Source: Celerinatantimonas sp046054195 (GTDB taxonomy: Bacteria > Pseudomonadota > Gammaproteobacteria > Enterobacterales > Celerinatantimonadaceae). Taken from it: a stretch of 64,000 nucleotides of DNA. This document shows, in pieces, positions 17,356-26,582 of the stretch. Both the position numbers and the translations under genes were made by a program. How positions within the stretch are numbered: the stretch's first letter is position 1; the number at the start of each line of letters is the position of its first letter. The DNA is taken from the NCBI RefSeq assembly GCF_046054195.1, contig NZ_JBEQCS010000014.1, positions 46,622 to 110,621 on the forward strand. The letters are read 5' to 3'. The notes under the pieces were generated by a model. The model was not told the origin of the DNA, ran no database searches, and worked only from the letters and a program-made list of their open reading frames with translations.

Positions 17356-18864
17356 TTAACCTAAAGTTGGCATGCTGAATTCAGCGATTGTTTTCTGCCC
17401 ATCAGGCCAACGTGAAGTAATGGTTTTCATTTGAGTATAAAAACGAACGCCGTCTGGACCATGGACATCCAACGCACCAAAGATTGACCGTTTCCAGCCA
17501 CCGAATGAGTGGAATGCCATTGGTACAGCAACAGGAATATTCACCCCAACCATCCCGGCTTGAACTCGCATGGTAAAGTCACGAGCATAATGGCCATTGG
17601 TCGTAAAGATTGCGCTACCGTTACCATAATCACTGCTATTAACAATTTCTAATGCAGTTTCATAGTCTGGTGCGCGAACAATGCCAAGAACAGGGCCAAA
17701 GATCTCTTCACGGCGAATGCGCATATCTTTGGTGACATTGTCGAACAAAGTCCCACCAACGAAGTATCCTTCAGGGAAACCTTCAACTTTGCAATCACGT
17801 CCATCAACAACCAGTTTTGCACCTTCTTCAATACCAATATTGATGTAATTAACAACTTTTTCTTTATGAGCCGCTGAGATAAGTGGACCCATGTCGTTTT
17901 CTTGCTGACCACGTTCAACAATCCCAGGGCCAACATGCAATGCTTTAATTTTTGGAATTAATGCTTCAATTAATTTATCTGCAGTCTGGTCACCAACTGC
18001 AACCACGATAGGAAGCGCCATACAACGTTCACCAGCAGAACCAAAAGCGCCGCCCATAATGGCTGAAACTGATGCATCAAGGTCTGCATCGGGCATAACA
18101 ATCGCGTGGTTTTTAGCCGCACCGAATGCTTGAACTCGTTTAGCATGAGCACTTGCGCTGCTATAAACTTTTTCAGCAACCACTGACGAGCCAACAAAGC
18201 TAACCGCTTTAATGCGAGGGTCTTTGGTCAGCTGTTCAGCGATGTCGTTATCACAATGAACAACGTTAAAAACGCCATCAGGCAAGCCAGCTTCTTTTAA
18301 CAATTCACCTAAGCGAACTGCAACAGAAGGCGCTGTGACAGGGGGTTTGAGCACAAATGTGTTACCACAAGCGATAGCAATTGGGAACATCCACATTGGG
18401 ACCATCGCAGGGAAGTTAAATGGTGTAATCCCAGCAACAACACCCAGTGGTTGCATGACAGAGCGGCTATCGACACCAGTGCCAACGTTATATGAATTTT
18501 CACCTTTGATGAGGTGTGGAATGCCAGTTGCGAATTCAACAACTTCAATCCCGCGAGTTAGTTCACCTTGAGCATCAGAAAAAACTTTACCATTTTCCTG
18601 AGAAATAATTTCGCCGAGTTCTTTACGATGTTCTTCGAGCAGCATTTTGAATTTCATTAAAATCCGCGCACGACGCAGAGGCGTCATTGCTGACCAAGCA
18701 GGAAAGGCGGCATCAGCGGCGGCAATAGCATCGGAAAGTTCCTCAGCACTACATTGGCTCACTAAGCGGTCGATATTACCTGTGGCTGGATTATAAATTG
18801 GCTGAGTTTGTTTTGTCTGGCTTACGACTTGTTCGCCCTGGACAAAATTTCCAACTGTGATCAT
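17356..18864 (-). CDS. iolA: Methylmalonate/malonate-semialdehyde dehydrogenase, CoA-acylating (IolA/MmsA)
   Basis: A 502-residue CoA-dependent aldehyde dehydrogenase. Catalytic Cys281 (S-A-G-E-R-C-M-A-L), oxyanion Asn150 (P-F-N-F-P) and the A-A-K-N-H segment in place of the usual general-base Glu region mark the MMSDH branch. It converts malonate semialdehyde from the IolC/DUF2090 aldolase step to acetyl-CoA, NADH and CO2. It is the first gene of the iolA-iolB operon; a 519-bp upstream region carries the same ATTGAAAT motif as the other iol promoters. Confidence 0.94.
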   Translation of the reverse strand: MITVGNFVQGEQVVSQTKQTQPIYNPATGNIDRLVSQCSAEELSDAIAAADAAFPAWSAMTPLRRARILMKFKMLLEEHRKELGEIISQENGKVFSDAQGELTRGIEVVEFATGIPHLIKGENSYNVGTGVDSRSVMQPLGVVAGITPFNFPAMVPMWMFPIAIACGNTFVLKPPVTAPSVAVRLGELLKEAGLPDGVFNVVHCDNDIAEQLTKDPRIKAVSFVGSSVVAEKVYSSASAHAKRVQAFGAAKNHAIVMPDADLDASVSAIMGGAFGSAGERCMALPIVVAVGDQTADKLIEALIPKIKALHVGPGIVERGQQENDMGPLISAAHKEKVVNYINIGIEEGAKLVVDGRDCKVEGFPEGYFVGGTLFDNVTKDMRIRREEIFGPVLGIVRAPDYETALEIVNSSDYGNGSAIFTTNGHYARDFTMRVQAGMVGVNIPVAVPMAFHSFGGWKRSIFGALDVHGPDGVRFYTQMKTITSRWPDGQKTIAEFSMPTLG

Positions 18865-19315
18865 ATTATCTTCTCCTACAGATGACAGACAGGCTAAAAA
18901 GAAAGTTCACCGCACTAGCCGAATTGACCATGAAAATACTGATTATCTCGCAGCCTCGCAGAGCTAAGAATCTGCCAATCACTTAGCTCTGCACCTTCAT
19001 GTGACCAACGGGAAAACAACAAACAACGTTTCTCTTAAATGTTCAACCTCACCAAGTGCTTGTCAGTCAATGTAATCGAATGAAAAAAATATTTCAATTG
19101 TATTTTTTTAAGAATTTATTTTCTATGTGATCGGATTCATGTTTTCCGGTTAACATGGCTAGAATAACGTCTTAAAATCATTAATCCGAACAAAAATGGC
19201 ATGAAAAAACGAAAAATTTGTTTCGTAAAATCCATGAATGGAGAGTCACTATTTCATAGAAAATGAAATGGTTTAGGAAGGATACTCACAAAATTTGAAA
19301 TACATTGAGGATTTC
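18865..19315. promoter_or_regulatory. iolA upstream control region
   Basis: A 450-bp non-coding AT-rich stretch between iolA (transcribed leftward) and the terminator of the DMT pair. It must carry the iolA promoter. It contains TTTGAAAT / ATTTCAAA as an inverted repeat at 19294-19318 and the shared ATTGAAAT motif at 19085-19098. No open reading frame with a ribosome-binding site is seen. Confidence 0.5.
19085..19098 (-). promoter_or_regulatory. Candidate IolR operator, copy 3
   Basis: Read on the minus strand, ATTGAAATATTTTT, about 220 bp before the iolA start. Third member of the shared motif set with 6527 and 8715. Confidence 0.3.
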
Positions 19316-19350
19316 AAATAAAAAAGTGCTGCAACAATTAGCAACACTTT
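19316..19350 (-). terminator. Rho-independent terminator after the DMT pair
   Basis: On the minus strand AAAGTGTTGC / GCAGCACTTT (one mismatch, 8-nt loop) continues into TTTTTATTTG, 34 bp after the stop of the 19384 gene. Confidence 0.82.
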
Positions 19351-19383
19351 CGTCTAAGAAGGCTTAAAAATACTAGAGGATGA

Positions 19384-19836
19384 TTAATCTGTTTTCTTAA
19401 CCGAGCTGGAGTGGATGAAATACAGCGCAATAGCCAGTGCAATCACCGCCAGCAGCCGATTCAGTGAAAACGGCAGCGACTCATTGCCTAACCATCCAAA
19501 ATTATCAATCAACAGACTCATTAATAACTGACCGAAAATAACCGCAACCGTTGAAACAGCCGTTCCAATTCGAGGCACAGCAAACGCCATAATAACAATG
19601 TATGGAACGCCACATAAAGCGCCTAGCAACTGCCACTTAGGGACATTAAGCAGGGTCATGGATTGGGCAGGCTCAAAGTAGAAGATTAATAACGCACTAA
19701 TCAAAGCGCCAACCGAGAAGGTTAAAAATGCGCAGCGAAAAACTCCGACTTTGCTTCCCAACTGGCCATTAATGGCCGCTTGAACGCTCAGTAATGCACC
19801 GCCAATAATGGCGATAAAGATCATTATAATAGTCAT
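19384..19836 (-). CDS. YdcZ (DUF606)-family half-size DMT transporter, subunit 1
   Basis: A 150-residue protein with five hydrophobic helices, G-A-L-L-S-V-Q-A-A-I-N-G-Q-L near the N-terminus and V-P-Y-I-V-I-M-A-F-A-V-P-R-I-G in the middle, both typical of YdcZ/DUF606. The family is a short drug/metabolite-transporter branch that forms dimers. It lies 5 bp downstream of a paralogous gene, so the two probably form a heterodimer in the inner membrane. Substrate unknown. Confidence 0.85.
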   Translation of the reverse strand: MTIIMIFIAIIGGALLSVQAAINGQLGSKVGVFRCAFLTFSVGALISALLIFYFEPAQSMTLLNVPKWQLLGALCGVPYIVIMAFAVPRIGTAVSTVAVIFGQLLMSLLIDNFGWLGNESLPFSLNRLLAVIALAIALYFIHSSSVKKTD

Positions 19837-19841
19837 GTGTC

Positions 19842-20276
19842 CTACCCCTGCGCTACTAATATCAGTGCAATGATGATGAAAATAAGAGCAATAATGCGCC
19901 GTTTATCGATTTTACGGCGCGTTGTCCCTAATAGACCAAAATGATCAATAACCAGGCTCTTAAACACCTGTCCGGCTAAAATGCCGATCATCGTCATTGC
20001 GATACCAATCACCGGAGTTGTGAGCGTTAAGATCACCACATAAGCAGGCCCTAATACACCGCCCAATAATGTCCAAGACGGCTGTGAAAAAAACGATGGG
20101 CTTTGACGTGGGCTAAAAAAGAGCATCAATAAAAAGGTTAATGCTGCGCCAACCCCAAAAATGCTAAATGTTGCCCATAAATCGCCGACTTCACCGCTTA
20201 ACGGCCCAAGGATCCCGGCTTCCACAGATAACCCCATACCTGCGGCTATCACCAGAAGTAATAATAAAAATTGCAT
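19842..20276 (-). CDS. YdcZ (DUF606)-family half-size DMT transporter, subunit 2
   Basis: A 144-residue paralogue of the next gene with the same five-helix layout (G-L-S-V-E-A-G-I-L-G-P-L, then G-P-A-Y-V-V-I-L-T-L-T-T-P-V-I-G). Pairs of such genes usually encode oppositely oriented halves of one carrier. Expressed from the 97-bp gap shared with a divergent LysR gene, which probably controls it. Confidence 0.85.
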   Translation of the reverse strand: MQFLLLLLVIAAGMGLSVEAGILGPLSGEVGDLWATFSIFGVGAALTFLLMLFFSPRQSPSFFSQPSWTLLGGVLGPAYVVILTLTTPVIGIAMTMIGILAGQVFKSLVIDHFGLLGTTRRKIDKRRIIALIFIIIALILVAQG

Positions 20277-20373
20277 TCAATGCTCTCCTATTGCGTAGGT
20301 GAGGCATGATATTCTAGAAAATTAGCGAGAAAAATAGCATAATCTAATTATCACCTTTGCAGAATCTGCACAA

Positions 20374-21309
20374 ATGACACAATCCGATTCCATTGATATT
20401 CGTTCATTGCATTTTTTTATGAGTGTTTACGAAATGCAGAATTTTTCGCAGGTTGCTCGCCGAGAAGGGGTTTCCGCCTCCATGATCTCAAGAACGATTC
20501 ATCAACTTGAGGACAGTTTGGGCCAACAGCTTTTTTATCGTAATACTCGAGCCATTACCCCAACCGATGCTGGAAGGTTGTTTTTTGAACACGCACTGAA
20601 AATCACCGAACAATTTGAACAGGCCCAAAAACAGCTGCAAGATCGCAAGCAAGAACCTTCGGGCCTCGTGCGAATCAATGCGCCAGTATTTTTCGGCCAG
20701 TATCATATCGCGCCATGGCTTGCTGGTTTATCTGCGCGCTATCCAAAGCTTGCTATTGAACTTAATCAGACCGATGAGTTTATCGATCCATTAAGAGAAA
20801 ATACCGATATTATCTTTCGTATTGGGCCGCTGAGAGATTCATCGTATCACGCGCGGATCTTTGGTCAGCAAATCTACCATCTTGGGGCAGCGCCAGAGTA
20901 TCTAAAAACACATGGCAAATTAACCGCTCCTGAGCAACTCGTTGACCATCAATGTTTAGTTTATAAGGGCTTTGAAGGCGCAAATCGTTGGTTAGCACGC
21001 CAAAGCGCAAACCAAACTTGGACGCACTACCCTATCGAGCCAAAACTGGTCTCAAATAATGCACAGAGCTTATTAACTACTGCTATTTCTGGCATGGGGA
21101 TTGTCTTATTTCCCGACTGGTTGATGGGCCAAGCTCTCAAACAAGGTCAGCTCATCGAGCTATTACCCGACTATGAGCTATCAATTACCACGCACGCTCA
21201 ACACATTGCCGCTATCTATCCCAACGTTAGACACCCACCGCTCAATGTTCGCGCCGTCATTGACTACTTTAGTGAAATATACGGCTCACCTCTGTACTGG
21301 CAAAAATAG
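20374..21309 (+). CDS. LysR-family transcriptional regulator, divergent to the YdcZ pair
   Basis: A 311-residue LysR regulator: HTH at residues 8-66 (N-F-S-Q-V-A-R-R-E-G-V-S-A-S-M-I-S-R) and an effector domain opening G-L-V-R-I-N-A-P-V-F-F-G-Q. The divergent arrangement with a 97-bp shared gap is the classic LysR layout, so the YdcZ pair is the likely target. It ends 16 bp before a convergent GNAT gene. Confidence 0.9.
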   Translation: MTQSDSIDIRSLHFFMSVYEMQNFSQVARREGVSASMISRTIHQLEDSLGQQLFYRNTRAITPTDAGRLFFEHALKITEQFEQAQKQLQDRKQEPSGLVRINAPVFFGQYHIAPWLAGLSARYPKLAIELNQTDEFIDPLRENTDIIFRIGPLRDSSYHARIFGQQIYHLGAAPEYLKTHGKLTAPEQLVDHQCLVYKGFEGANRWLARQSANQTWTHYPIEPKLVSNNAQSLLTTAISGMGIVLFPDWLMGQALKQGQLIELLPDYELSITTHAQHIAAIYPNVRHPPLNVRAVIDYFSEIYGSPLYWQK

Positions 21310-21325
21310 ACTAAGTAAGCGCTAA

Positions 21326-21745
21326 TTAGAGCAGCTTTTCCATCGCCAGATGAACAATATCAGCTTCTATAAACTCATCACCAAACGGCTTAAAGCCCAA
21401 ACGCGCATAAAAGTCGATTGCCTGTTTTTGAGCTCCTAAATAAACCCGTGGATAATGCTGTTTAATCGCCCTCTCTGTTAATGCATTGACGATTTTAGAG
21501 CCAATGCCCATCGAGCGATAATCACTTAGCACCGCGATACGGCCAATATGCCCATCATCAAACATCCTTCCTGTGCCAACATAAGCGCCATCGACACTAA
21601 CCAAAGCATGGATAGTATTAGAGTCTTGCCCGTCAAACTCAAGGGCTGGGTCAATGCCCTGCTCTTTAATAAAAACCTGATCGCGAACAGCGCGAATGTG
21701 TTGGGCGAATTCCCCTTCGTAAGCGACAATTTGTACTTCTATCAT
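21326..21745 (-). CDS. GNAT-family N-acetyltransferase (YjcF/ElaA-like)
   Basis: A 139-residue single-domain acetyltransferase. The opening R-x-x-V-F-I-x-E-Q-G (about 20-31) is typical of the ElaA/YjcF branch, and the acetyl-CoA loop is R-S-M-G-I-G-S-K. A-I-D-F-Y-A-R-L-G-F is the C-terminal motif. Substrate is not predictable. No operon partner. Confidence 0.86.
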   Translation of the reverse strand: MIEVQIVAYEGEFAQHIRAVRDQVFIKEQGIDPALEFDGQDSNTIHALVSVDGAYVGTGRMFDDGHIGRIAVLSDYRSMGIGSKIVNALTERAIKQHYPRVYLGAQKQAIDFYARLGFKPFGDEFIEADIVHLAMEKLL

Positions 21746-21818
21746 TGGCGTAATTTCGTTAGTTAAAAAGAGCTAGCTTAGCGCATCATCTCTTGTTTCA
21801 ACAAGCTTTATACTTTAG

Positions 21819-22130
21819 CTAGATGACTGTTTTTAAAACAAAGAATAGAACTAAGCTGGCTATCGCTGTCAACAGCACATTTTTGCTTTTCCAGGCAATC
21901 AGCACTGCAAACACTGCTGCCACCAAATAGGGATTTTGCAGACTCAGATAAATATGCCCATGATTTACCAACACAATCGGAGCCCAGATTGCCGTTAATA
22001 TTGCCGGGCAAGAATAACTTAATATTTTTTCCAAAGAGCTACCTAGTCTTAAAGGCAATTTAGGGATAAGAAACAGATAACGGCTGGTAAAAATAACCAG
22101 AGCCATCAGTAAAATCGTGAGCCAAGTCAT
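21819..22130 (-). CDS. azlD: AzlD-family branched-chain amino acid export subunit
   Basis: A 103-residue protein with three to four hydrophobic helices, opening with the T-F-x-x-R-Y-L-F type AzlD N-terminus (F-T-S-R-Y-L-F-L). AzlD is the small partner of AzlC in a two-component exporter of branched-chain amino acids or analogues. Its start overlaps the end of azlC by 4 bp (ATGA), so the two are translationally coupled. Confidence 0.86.
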   Translation of the reverse strand: MTWLTILLMALVIFTSRYLFLIPKLPLRLGSSLEKILSYSCPAILTAIWAPIVLVNHGHIYLSLQNPYLVAAVFAVLIAWKSKNVLLTAIASLVLFFVLKTVI

Positions 22131-22879
22131 CGGTTTGCTCCATAAAGAGGGCGATTAGCAAGCAATTTCTCACAAAAAAATCCGGCCATCATAGCGCTTA
22201 AACTTGCGATCATAAGCGCGCCACTGATATTCAAGACGGCTAATACAGTCGATAACATCATCGCCACTAATACCGAGATTAAGGTCGCGATATTTTTGAT
22301 ACTTGGGATAACAATCGCGATAAAAGTTGCAGCAATCGCAAAATCAAGCCCTAAAGATTCAAGATTGGGAATAAATTTGCCTGCCACAATTCCCGCAAAC
22401 GTAGCGATATTCCAACACAGATAAAGCCAACTGCCTGCCCCCAGAGCATACCAGCGATTAAACGCTGCTAAGCGCTCACCTGCGCAGGCGGCAAATAGTT
22501 CATCGGTTAACAAAAAGCCAAGTACCATCCGCCATCGCCTAGGTAATAGACTGATAAAGGTGCGCAAAGCCAACGCATATAAAAAATGCCGAGAAGCGAT
22601 AAATGCTGTAGTCAATAGAATTGTAAAGAGCCCAGCACCCGCATGCATTAACCCAATGACAACAAGCTGCGCAGAACCAGCAAAGACCAAAGCCGATAAC
22701 ATCTGGCTCTGCAAAAAGCTCAGGCCACTATTGAGCGCATAAGAACCAGCTAATATTCCCCATGGCAAAATAGCGATACACAAAGGGCTAACGACCAAAA
22801 CACCTTTTAGAAATTCTCTAAATTTACTTTCTCTTTGGTGAGTCGCTAACAAAGCGCTGGACAAAACGGGGGACTGCAT
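22127..22879 (-). CDS. azlC: AzlC-family branched-chain amino acid export subunit
   Basis: A 250-residue inner-membrane protein with about seven helices. Hallmarks of AzlC are P-W-G-I-L-A-G, F-A-G-S-A-Q-L-V and A-S-R-H-F-L-Y-A-L-A-L-R, followed by L-L-T-D-E-L-F-A. With AzlD it forms a two-subunit amino-acid exporter. An AraC-type regulator lies 73 bp upstream on the same strand and is the likely controller. Confidence 0.9.
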   Translation of the reverse strand: MQSPVLSSALLATHQRESKFREFLKGVLVVSPLCIAILPWGILAGSYALNSGLSFLQSQMLSALVFAGSAQLVVIGLMHAGAGLFTILLTTAFIASRHFLYALALRTFISLLPRRWRMVLGFLLTDELFAACAGERLAAFNRWYALGAGSWLYLCWNIATFAGIVAGKFIPNLESLGLDFAIAATFIAIVIPSIKNIATLISVLVAMMLSTVLAVLNISGALMIASLSAMMAGFFCEKLLANRPLYGANR

Positions 22880-22952
22880 AGATTCACTCTCACTTTATTG
22901 CATGAAACCAAGGAAGTCAGTCTATGAGAGTGCGCACAGGAAAACTTGTACA

Positions 22953-23855
22953 CTATTGCTTTATAACTTGTTTGGCAAACTCACCGGGCGTTACGCCCAT
23001 TGCCCGCTTAAAGTGACGATGCAAATGGCTTTGATCGTGAAATCCTGCTTGCTGGGCCACCTCTGAAATTTTGCCGCCTTGCTTGAGCAGTTTTTTTGCC
23101 AAGCGCAATCGAGCTTGAATTTGATAGGAATGCGGTGCAAAGCCATAAGCTTTTTGAAACGAGCGAACCAGATAGAACGGACTTAAAGCGGCTAAATTGG
23201 CAAGCTCTTGAAGTGAAACATCAGCGCTTGGGAAATCATCAATGAACTCTTTCACCAATTTTAATTGTCGCTGGGCTTTAATCACGGGTGCGGAGCTATA
23301 TGCAAGCTTGCCATATTTAGACATGATCCGGGTTAAAACCGCGTACAACAGTGTTTCTTTAAGCAATCGATTGTCAGATGTTTTGAAGCTATCAAAGACT
23401 AAACGGAATTGATTCGCTAGCTGAAGGTCATAAACAACCGGCTGCGCAAAATATGGGATGACACTGCCTTTGGCCGTTAAACTTGGATTTAACTCACGAG
23501 CGATACACTCAAGCTGCTCGGGCAAGGGATACATTGCTTGATATGACCAACCACCTTCGGTCGCTGAATGCCCGGTGTGCACTTCATCGGCATTGACGAT
23601 AATAATGCTGCCTTGCGGGGCGACATGGTTCGCTCCCGTGCGATAAAATTCCTGTGCGCCATTTTCAATAACGCCGAAGGTAAAACCTTCGTGGCTATGG
23701 CGCGAAAAATTCTGGTAGTGATATTTAGCATCGAGCATTTCAATGCCACCCAGTTCGCTAGAAACTCGATAAATAGCTTTCTCTGGTGACGTTGTTGCTG
23801 AGTTTCGGCAACGATTTACGTTAGCTTTGCCCATAACTGAATAGCTTGGCCTCAC
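22953..23855 (-). CDS. AraC-family transcriptional regulator
   Basis: About 300 residues: an N-terminal AraC-type cupin (F-S-R-H-S-H-E-G-F-T-F-G-V, with H-T-G-H later) and a C-terminal double HTH (about 195-295; S-L-Q-E-L-A-N-L-A-A-L-S-P-F-Y-L-V-R-S-F and I-S-E-V-A-Q-Q-A-G-F). The cupin-plus-HTH layout is that of AraC regulators often found beside AzlCD or LysE exporters. The start is uncertain: GTG at 23855 or ATG at 23834. Same strand as azlCD, so autoregulated co-transcription is possible. Confidence 0.86.
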   Translation of the reverse strand: MRPSYSVMGKANVNRCRNSATTSPEKAIYRVSSELGGIEMLDAKYHYQNFSRHSHEGFTFGVIENGAQEFYRTGANHVAPQGSIIIVNADEVHTGHSATEGGWSYQAMYPLPEQLECIARELNPSLTAKGSVIPYFAQPVVYDLQLANQFRLVFDSFKTSDNRLLKETLLYAVLTRIMSKYGKLAYSSAPVIKAQRQLKLVKEFIDDFPSADVSLQELANLAALSPFYLVRSFQKAYGFAPHSYQIQARLRLAKKLLKQGGKISEVAQQAGFHDQSHLHRHFKRAMGVTPGEFAKQVIKQ

Positions 23856-23959
23856 TTAATACCTGTTGTGCAGAATTTGAGTATACCGTGAGAAACCTGC
23901 TGCGGTTTGTACAAAATTGCGCTTTTGAGCGAAAATAAATTTCTCTTTTTAAGCTATAC

Positions 23960-24379
23960 CTAACCCAACGATTTGTGATAGAAAATTTTGTCCACACCTT
24001 TGACTTGGTAATCTCGATATCGACCAATTTCTTGAAAACCATGTGATTCATAAAATTTAGGAGCTTGAAAGGTATAGGTGTCCACTGCAATGTTGGGGAT
24101 ATTTCTCTTTTTACATTCAAGCTCAACGAGGTTCATTAACTCACTACCAATCCCTTTCGCTCTTAAATCTTCGCTTAACCATAAAAATCTAATTTGCAGC
24201 GTAGTTACATAGATAAAACCGGTTAAGCCACCAAGCACATTGCCTGAGTGATCTCGCACAAAAAGGCCAAAGGCTTCATCATCAATTTCAGGGGTAAACT
24301 TGCGATTAAACTCCCCCAACCCGGCATAAATAGTCTCTATATCTTGAGCACTTGGGGATAACGTAAAGCTAATGTTCAA
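23960..24379 (-). CDS. GNAT-family N-acetyltransferase
   Basis: A 139-residue acetyltransferase with G-G-L-T-G-F-I (beta-4 region), L-R-A-K-G-I-G-S-E-L (acetyl-CoA loop) and A-P-K-F-Y-E-S-H-G-F (C-terminal motif). This D-T-Y-T-F-Q-A-x-x-F-Y pattern is typical of small stand-alone GNATs of unknown target. It is 36 bp downstream of another GNAT gene on the same strand. Confidence 0.85.
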   Translation of the reverse strand: MNISFTLSPSAQDIETIYAGLGEFNRKFTPEIDDEAFGLFVRDHSGNVLGGLTGFIYVTTLQIRFLWLSEDLRAKGIGSELMNLVELECKKRNIPNIAVDTYTFQAPKFYESHGFQEIGRYRDYQVKGVDKIFYHKSLG

Positions 24380-24415
24380 AACCTCTCCATCTAATCATAT
24401 TTAAAGCTGATTGGG

Positions 24416-24886
24416 TCACTCAACGCGTTTTTGCATCAGATAATTATCTAGAGTCTGGCCGCGAATCTGAACTTTTTGTGCTTGAACTACTTCAAAGCCC
24501 ATGAGCTCATAAAATCCGCGAGCCGTTATACTGACATTCGAATAATAGCGGGTGATGTGGCAAGCTTTGCCAACTTTAAAAATATGCGACATTAAGGCGC
24601 TACCGACACCGCATCCTTGATACGCATGATGACAAAAGAAGTGATCAATCAAACCATCACTTTGCAAGTCTGTATATCCGACAATCACACCGTCAATTTC
24701 GCCCACGAAAGGCTCAAGTGCTGCCATCCGCGCTTGCCACAGCTGTGGGTCGAAGTGCCGAGGCGCCCATGCAGCGACTTGCTCAGGCGAATAATGTTGC
24801 GAATTAACTTTTCGCACAGTATTAAAGTACAACTGCCAAAGCAATTGAACATCACTGTCACGATAGTTGCGAATAATCATAGCCAT
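24416..24886 (-). CDS. GNAT-family N-acetyltransferase (YafP-like)
   Basis: A 156-residue acetyltransferase: Y-S-P-E-Q-V-A-A-W-A near the N-terminus and D-H-F-F-C-H-H-A-Y-Q-G-C-G-V-G-S-A-L are features of the YafP-like branch. It starts 3 bp after the LysE-family gene stop, so it is probably co-transcribed with that exporter. Confidence 0.85.
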   Translation of the reverse strand: MAMIIRNYRDSDVQLLWQLYFNTVRKVNSQHYSPEQVAAWAPRHFDPQLWQARMAALEPFVGEIDGVIVGYTDLQSDGLIDHFFCHHAYQGCGVGSALMSHIFKVGKACHITRYYSNVSITARGFYELMGFEVVQAQKVQIRGQTLDNYLMQKRVE

Positions 24887-24889
24887 TAT

Positions 24890-25525
24890 CTAGCGCTGTG
24901 TTGCCATCAACAGTTTTATGCCGAAGAAACCGAACAATCCGCCCACCGCGCGATTTAGCCATTTTTTAACACCAGGACTCACACGCAGTTTTTGGCCTGC
25001 ACGAGAACAGCTCCAAGCAATGAAATGACACCAAAGCATCCCATTAAAGTTAAAAATCAAGCCGAGCAACAAAAATGCCAAAGCCTTATGAGGACTGCTA
25101 TGGGCGATAAATTGCGGCATAAAAGAGAGGAAAAAGATAGCAACTTTAGGATTAAATAAGTTGGTAATAAAACCTTGCCAATAGACCTGTTTAAACGATT
25201 TGGCATGAAAGACTTTGGTGCTCGTTGCTTGCCCTTGAAAGCTTGCTTTAAACGCACCAATAGCGATATACAACAGATAAATACCGCCTAAGATTTTAAC
25301 CACCATGAACGCTGTGGCAGATGTGGCTAAAATAGCCGATAACCCTAAGGCAGCAGCAGTGATATGAATGAGTGTGCCACTACCAATGCCAAGAGCAGCT
25401 GCGCTTCCCGCCTTAAACCCTTGCCCTGCGGCGCGCCCCGCGATAAGCAGTGAATCAGGCCCGGGCACCATGTTAAGCAAAATACCCGAGAGAACAAACA
25501 ACCATAAATTTTCAACGCCAAACAT
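24890..25525 (-). CDS. LysE/RhtB-family amino-acid exporter
   Basis: A 211-residue, six-helix translocator with the family signature N-M-V-P-G-P-D-S-L-L near the N-terminus and N-L-F-N-P-K-V-A-I-F-F-L-S-F in the middle. Exports amino acids such as homoserine, threonine or lysine; the exact substrate is not visible. Leads a short operon with two GNAT genes downstream. Confidence 0.9.
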   Translation of the reverse strand: MFGVENLWLFVLSGILLNMVPGPDSLLIAGRAAGQGFKAGSAAALGIGSGTLIHITAAALGLSAILATSATAFMVVKILGGIYLLYIAIGAFKASFQGQATSTKVFHAKSFKQVYWQGFITNLFNPKVAIFFLSFMPQFIAHSSPHKALAFLLLGLIFNFNGMLWCHFIAWSCSRAGQKLRVSPGVKKWLNRAVGGLFGFFGIKLLMATQR

Positions 25526-25771
25526 GAGAATACCATCCTTGGAGGCGATTGAGCTTTTGTGATTATAGTTTTGAGCAATCTAAACGTTGCCTGTTTGCTT
25601 AACTCTTTGTGACACAGGTACTCTAAGCGACACAGATGGCGTTCAAAATGCGTTTAATTTAAACAAAATTAAACCACAAGAGATCAACAGCCCCTACAAA
25701 TTAATTGGCAAGTATCCTGATTTTTAGCACTGATTGCTAGTAGCAATTAAATGATTGACGAAAACAACAAA

Positions 25772-25797
25772 CGCCGTGAAAAGAACAACTCACGGCG
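25772..25797 (-). terminator. Terminator after the amino-acid ABC operon
   Basis: On the minus strand CGCCGTGA / TCACGGCG (10-nt loop) is followed by TTTGTTGTTTTCG, 20 bp after the ATPase gene stop. Confidence 0.82.
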
Positions 25798-25817
25798 CAG
25801 TCCAATCAGTTTACGAT

Positions 25818-26582
25818 TTAATTTCCCAAAGTCGTTAGAAAGCGCTTCACTCGGTCTGATTTGGGTCGATTGAAGAAGTCATCAGGGGCCGCCTCTTCAA
25901 TCAATTTACCCTGTTCTAAAAAGACCACTTTATCTGAAACCATTCGGGCAAATTCCATTTCGTGAGTCACCACAACCATGGTGTAACCTTCCTGGGAAAG
26001 CTGCTTCATAACACTTAAAACTTCACCAACACGTTCTGGATCAAGTGCTGAGGTTGGCTCATCAAACAACAATACTTCGGGGCTCATCGCCAGCGAGCGG
26101 GCAATCGCGACGCGCTGTTTTTGGCCGCCAGAGAGAGTAATCGGATACACGTCTTTTTTATCTAACATGCCGACTTTTTCTAGCTGCTCAAGTGCTATAT
26201 CATGCGCTTTGGCTTTAGCGACCTTTTTTACATGCACCAGCGACACAACCACATTTTGCAATACGTTTAGATGTGGCCATAAGTTAAAGCTTTGAAAGAC
26301 CATTCCGATTCGCTCTCGCAATTGTGCTAATTGCTTATTACTCATTGGCCGGTCTTTTTGCTCATCAACGCCAATGCGCTCATCGCCAAGATAGATTTTT
26401 CCTCGGTCAGGTTCTTCGAGCCAATTCATGCAACGTAGCAAAGTCGATTTACCCGAGCCAGATGAACCTAAAATACTGACTACTTCGCCTTTGTGAATAT
26501 CTAAATTGATATCTCGAAGCACTTCAACACCATCAAACTGTTTAGATAATTTTGTAACCCGAATCGCGGCTTCGTTAGACAT
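25818..26582 (-). CDS. Polar amino-acid ABC transporter ATP-binding protein (GlnQ type)
   Basis: A 254-residue ABC ATPase: Walker A G-S-S-G-S-G-K-S, Q-loop F-Q-S-F-N-L-W-P-H (typical of the amino-acid-uptake group), signature L-S-G-G-Q-K-Q-R and Walker B V-L-L-F-D-E-P-T-S-A-L-D-P-E. Drives the importer formed with the two permeases. Its start overlaps the end of the permease gene by 8 bp. Last gene of the operon; a terminator follows. Confidence 0.93.
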   Translation of the reverse strand: MSNEAAIRVTKLSKQFDGVEVLRDINLDIHKGEVVSILGSSGSGKSTLLRCMNWLEEPDRGKIYLGDERIGVDEQKDRPMSNKQLAQLRERIGMVFQSFNLWPHLNVLQNVVVSLVHVKKVAKAKAHDIALEQLEKVGMLDKKDVYPITLSGGQKQRVAIARSLAMSPEVLLFDEPTSALDPERVGEVLSVMKQLSQEGYTMVVVTHEMEFARMVSDKVVFLEQGKLIEEAAPDDFFNRPKSDRVKRFLTTLGN

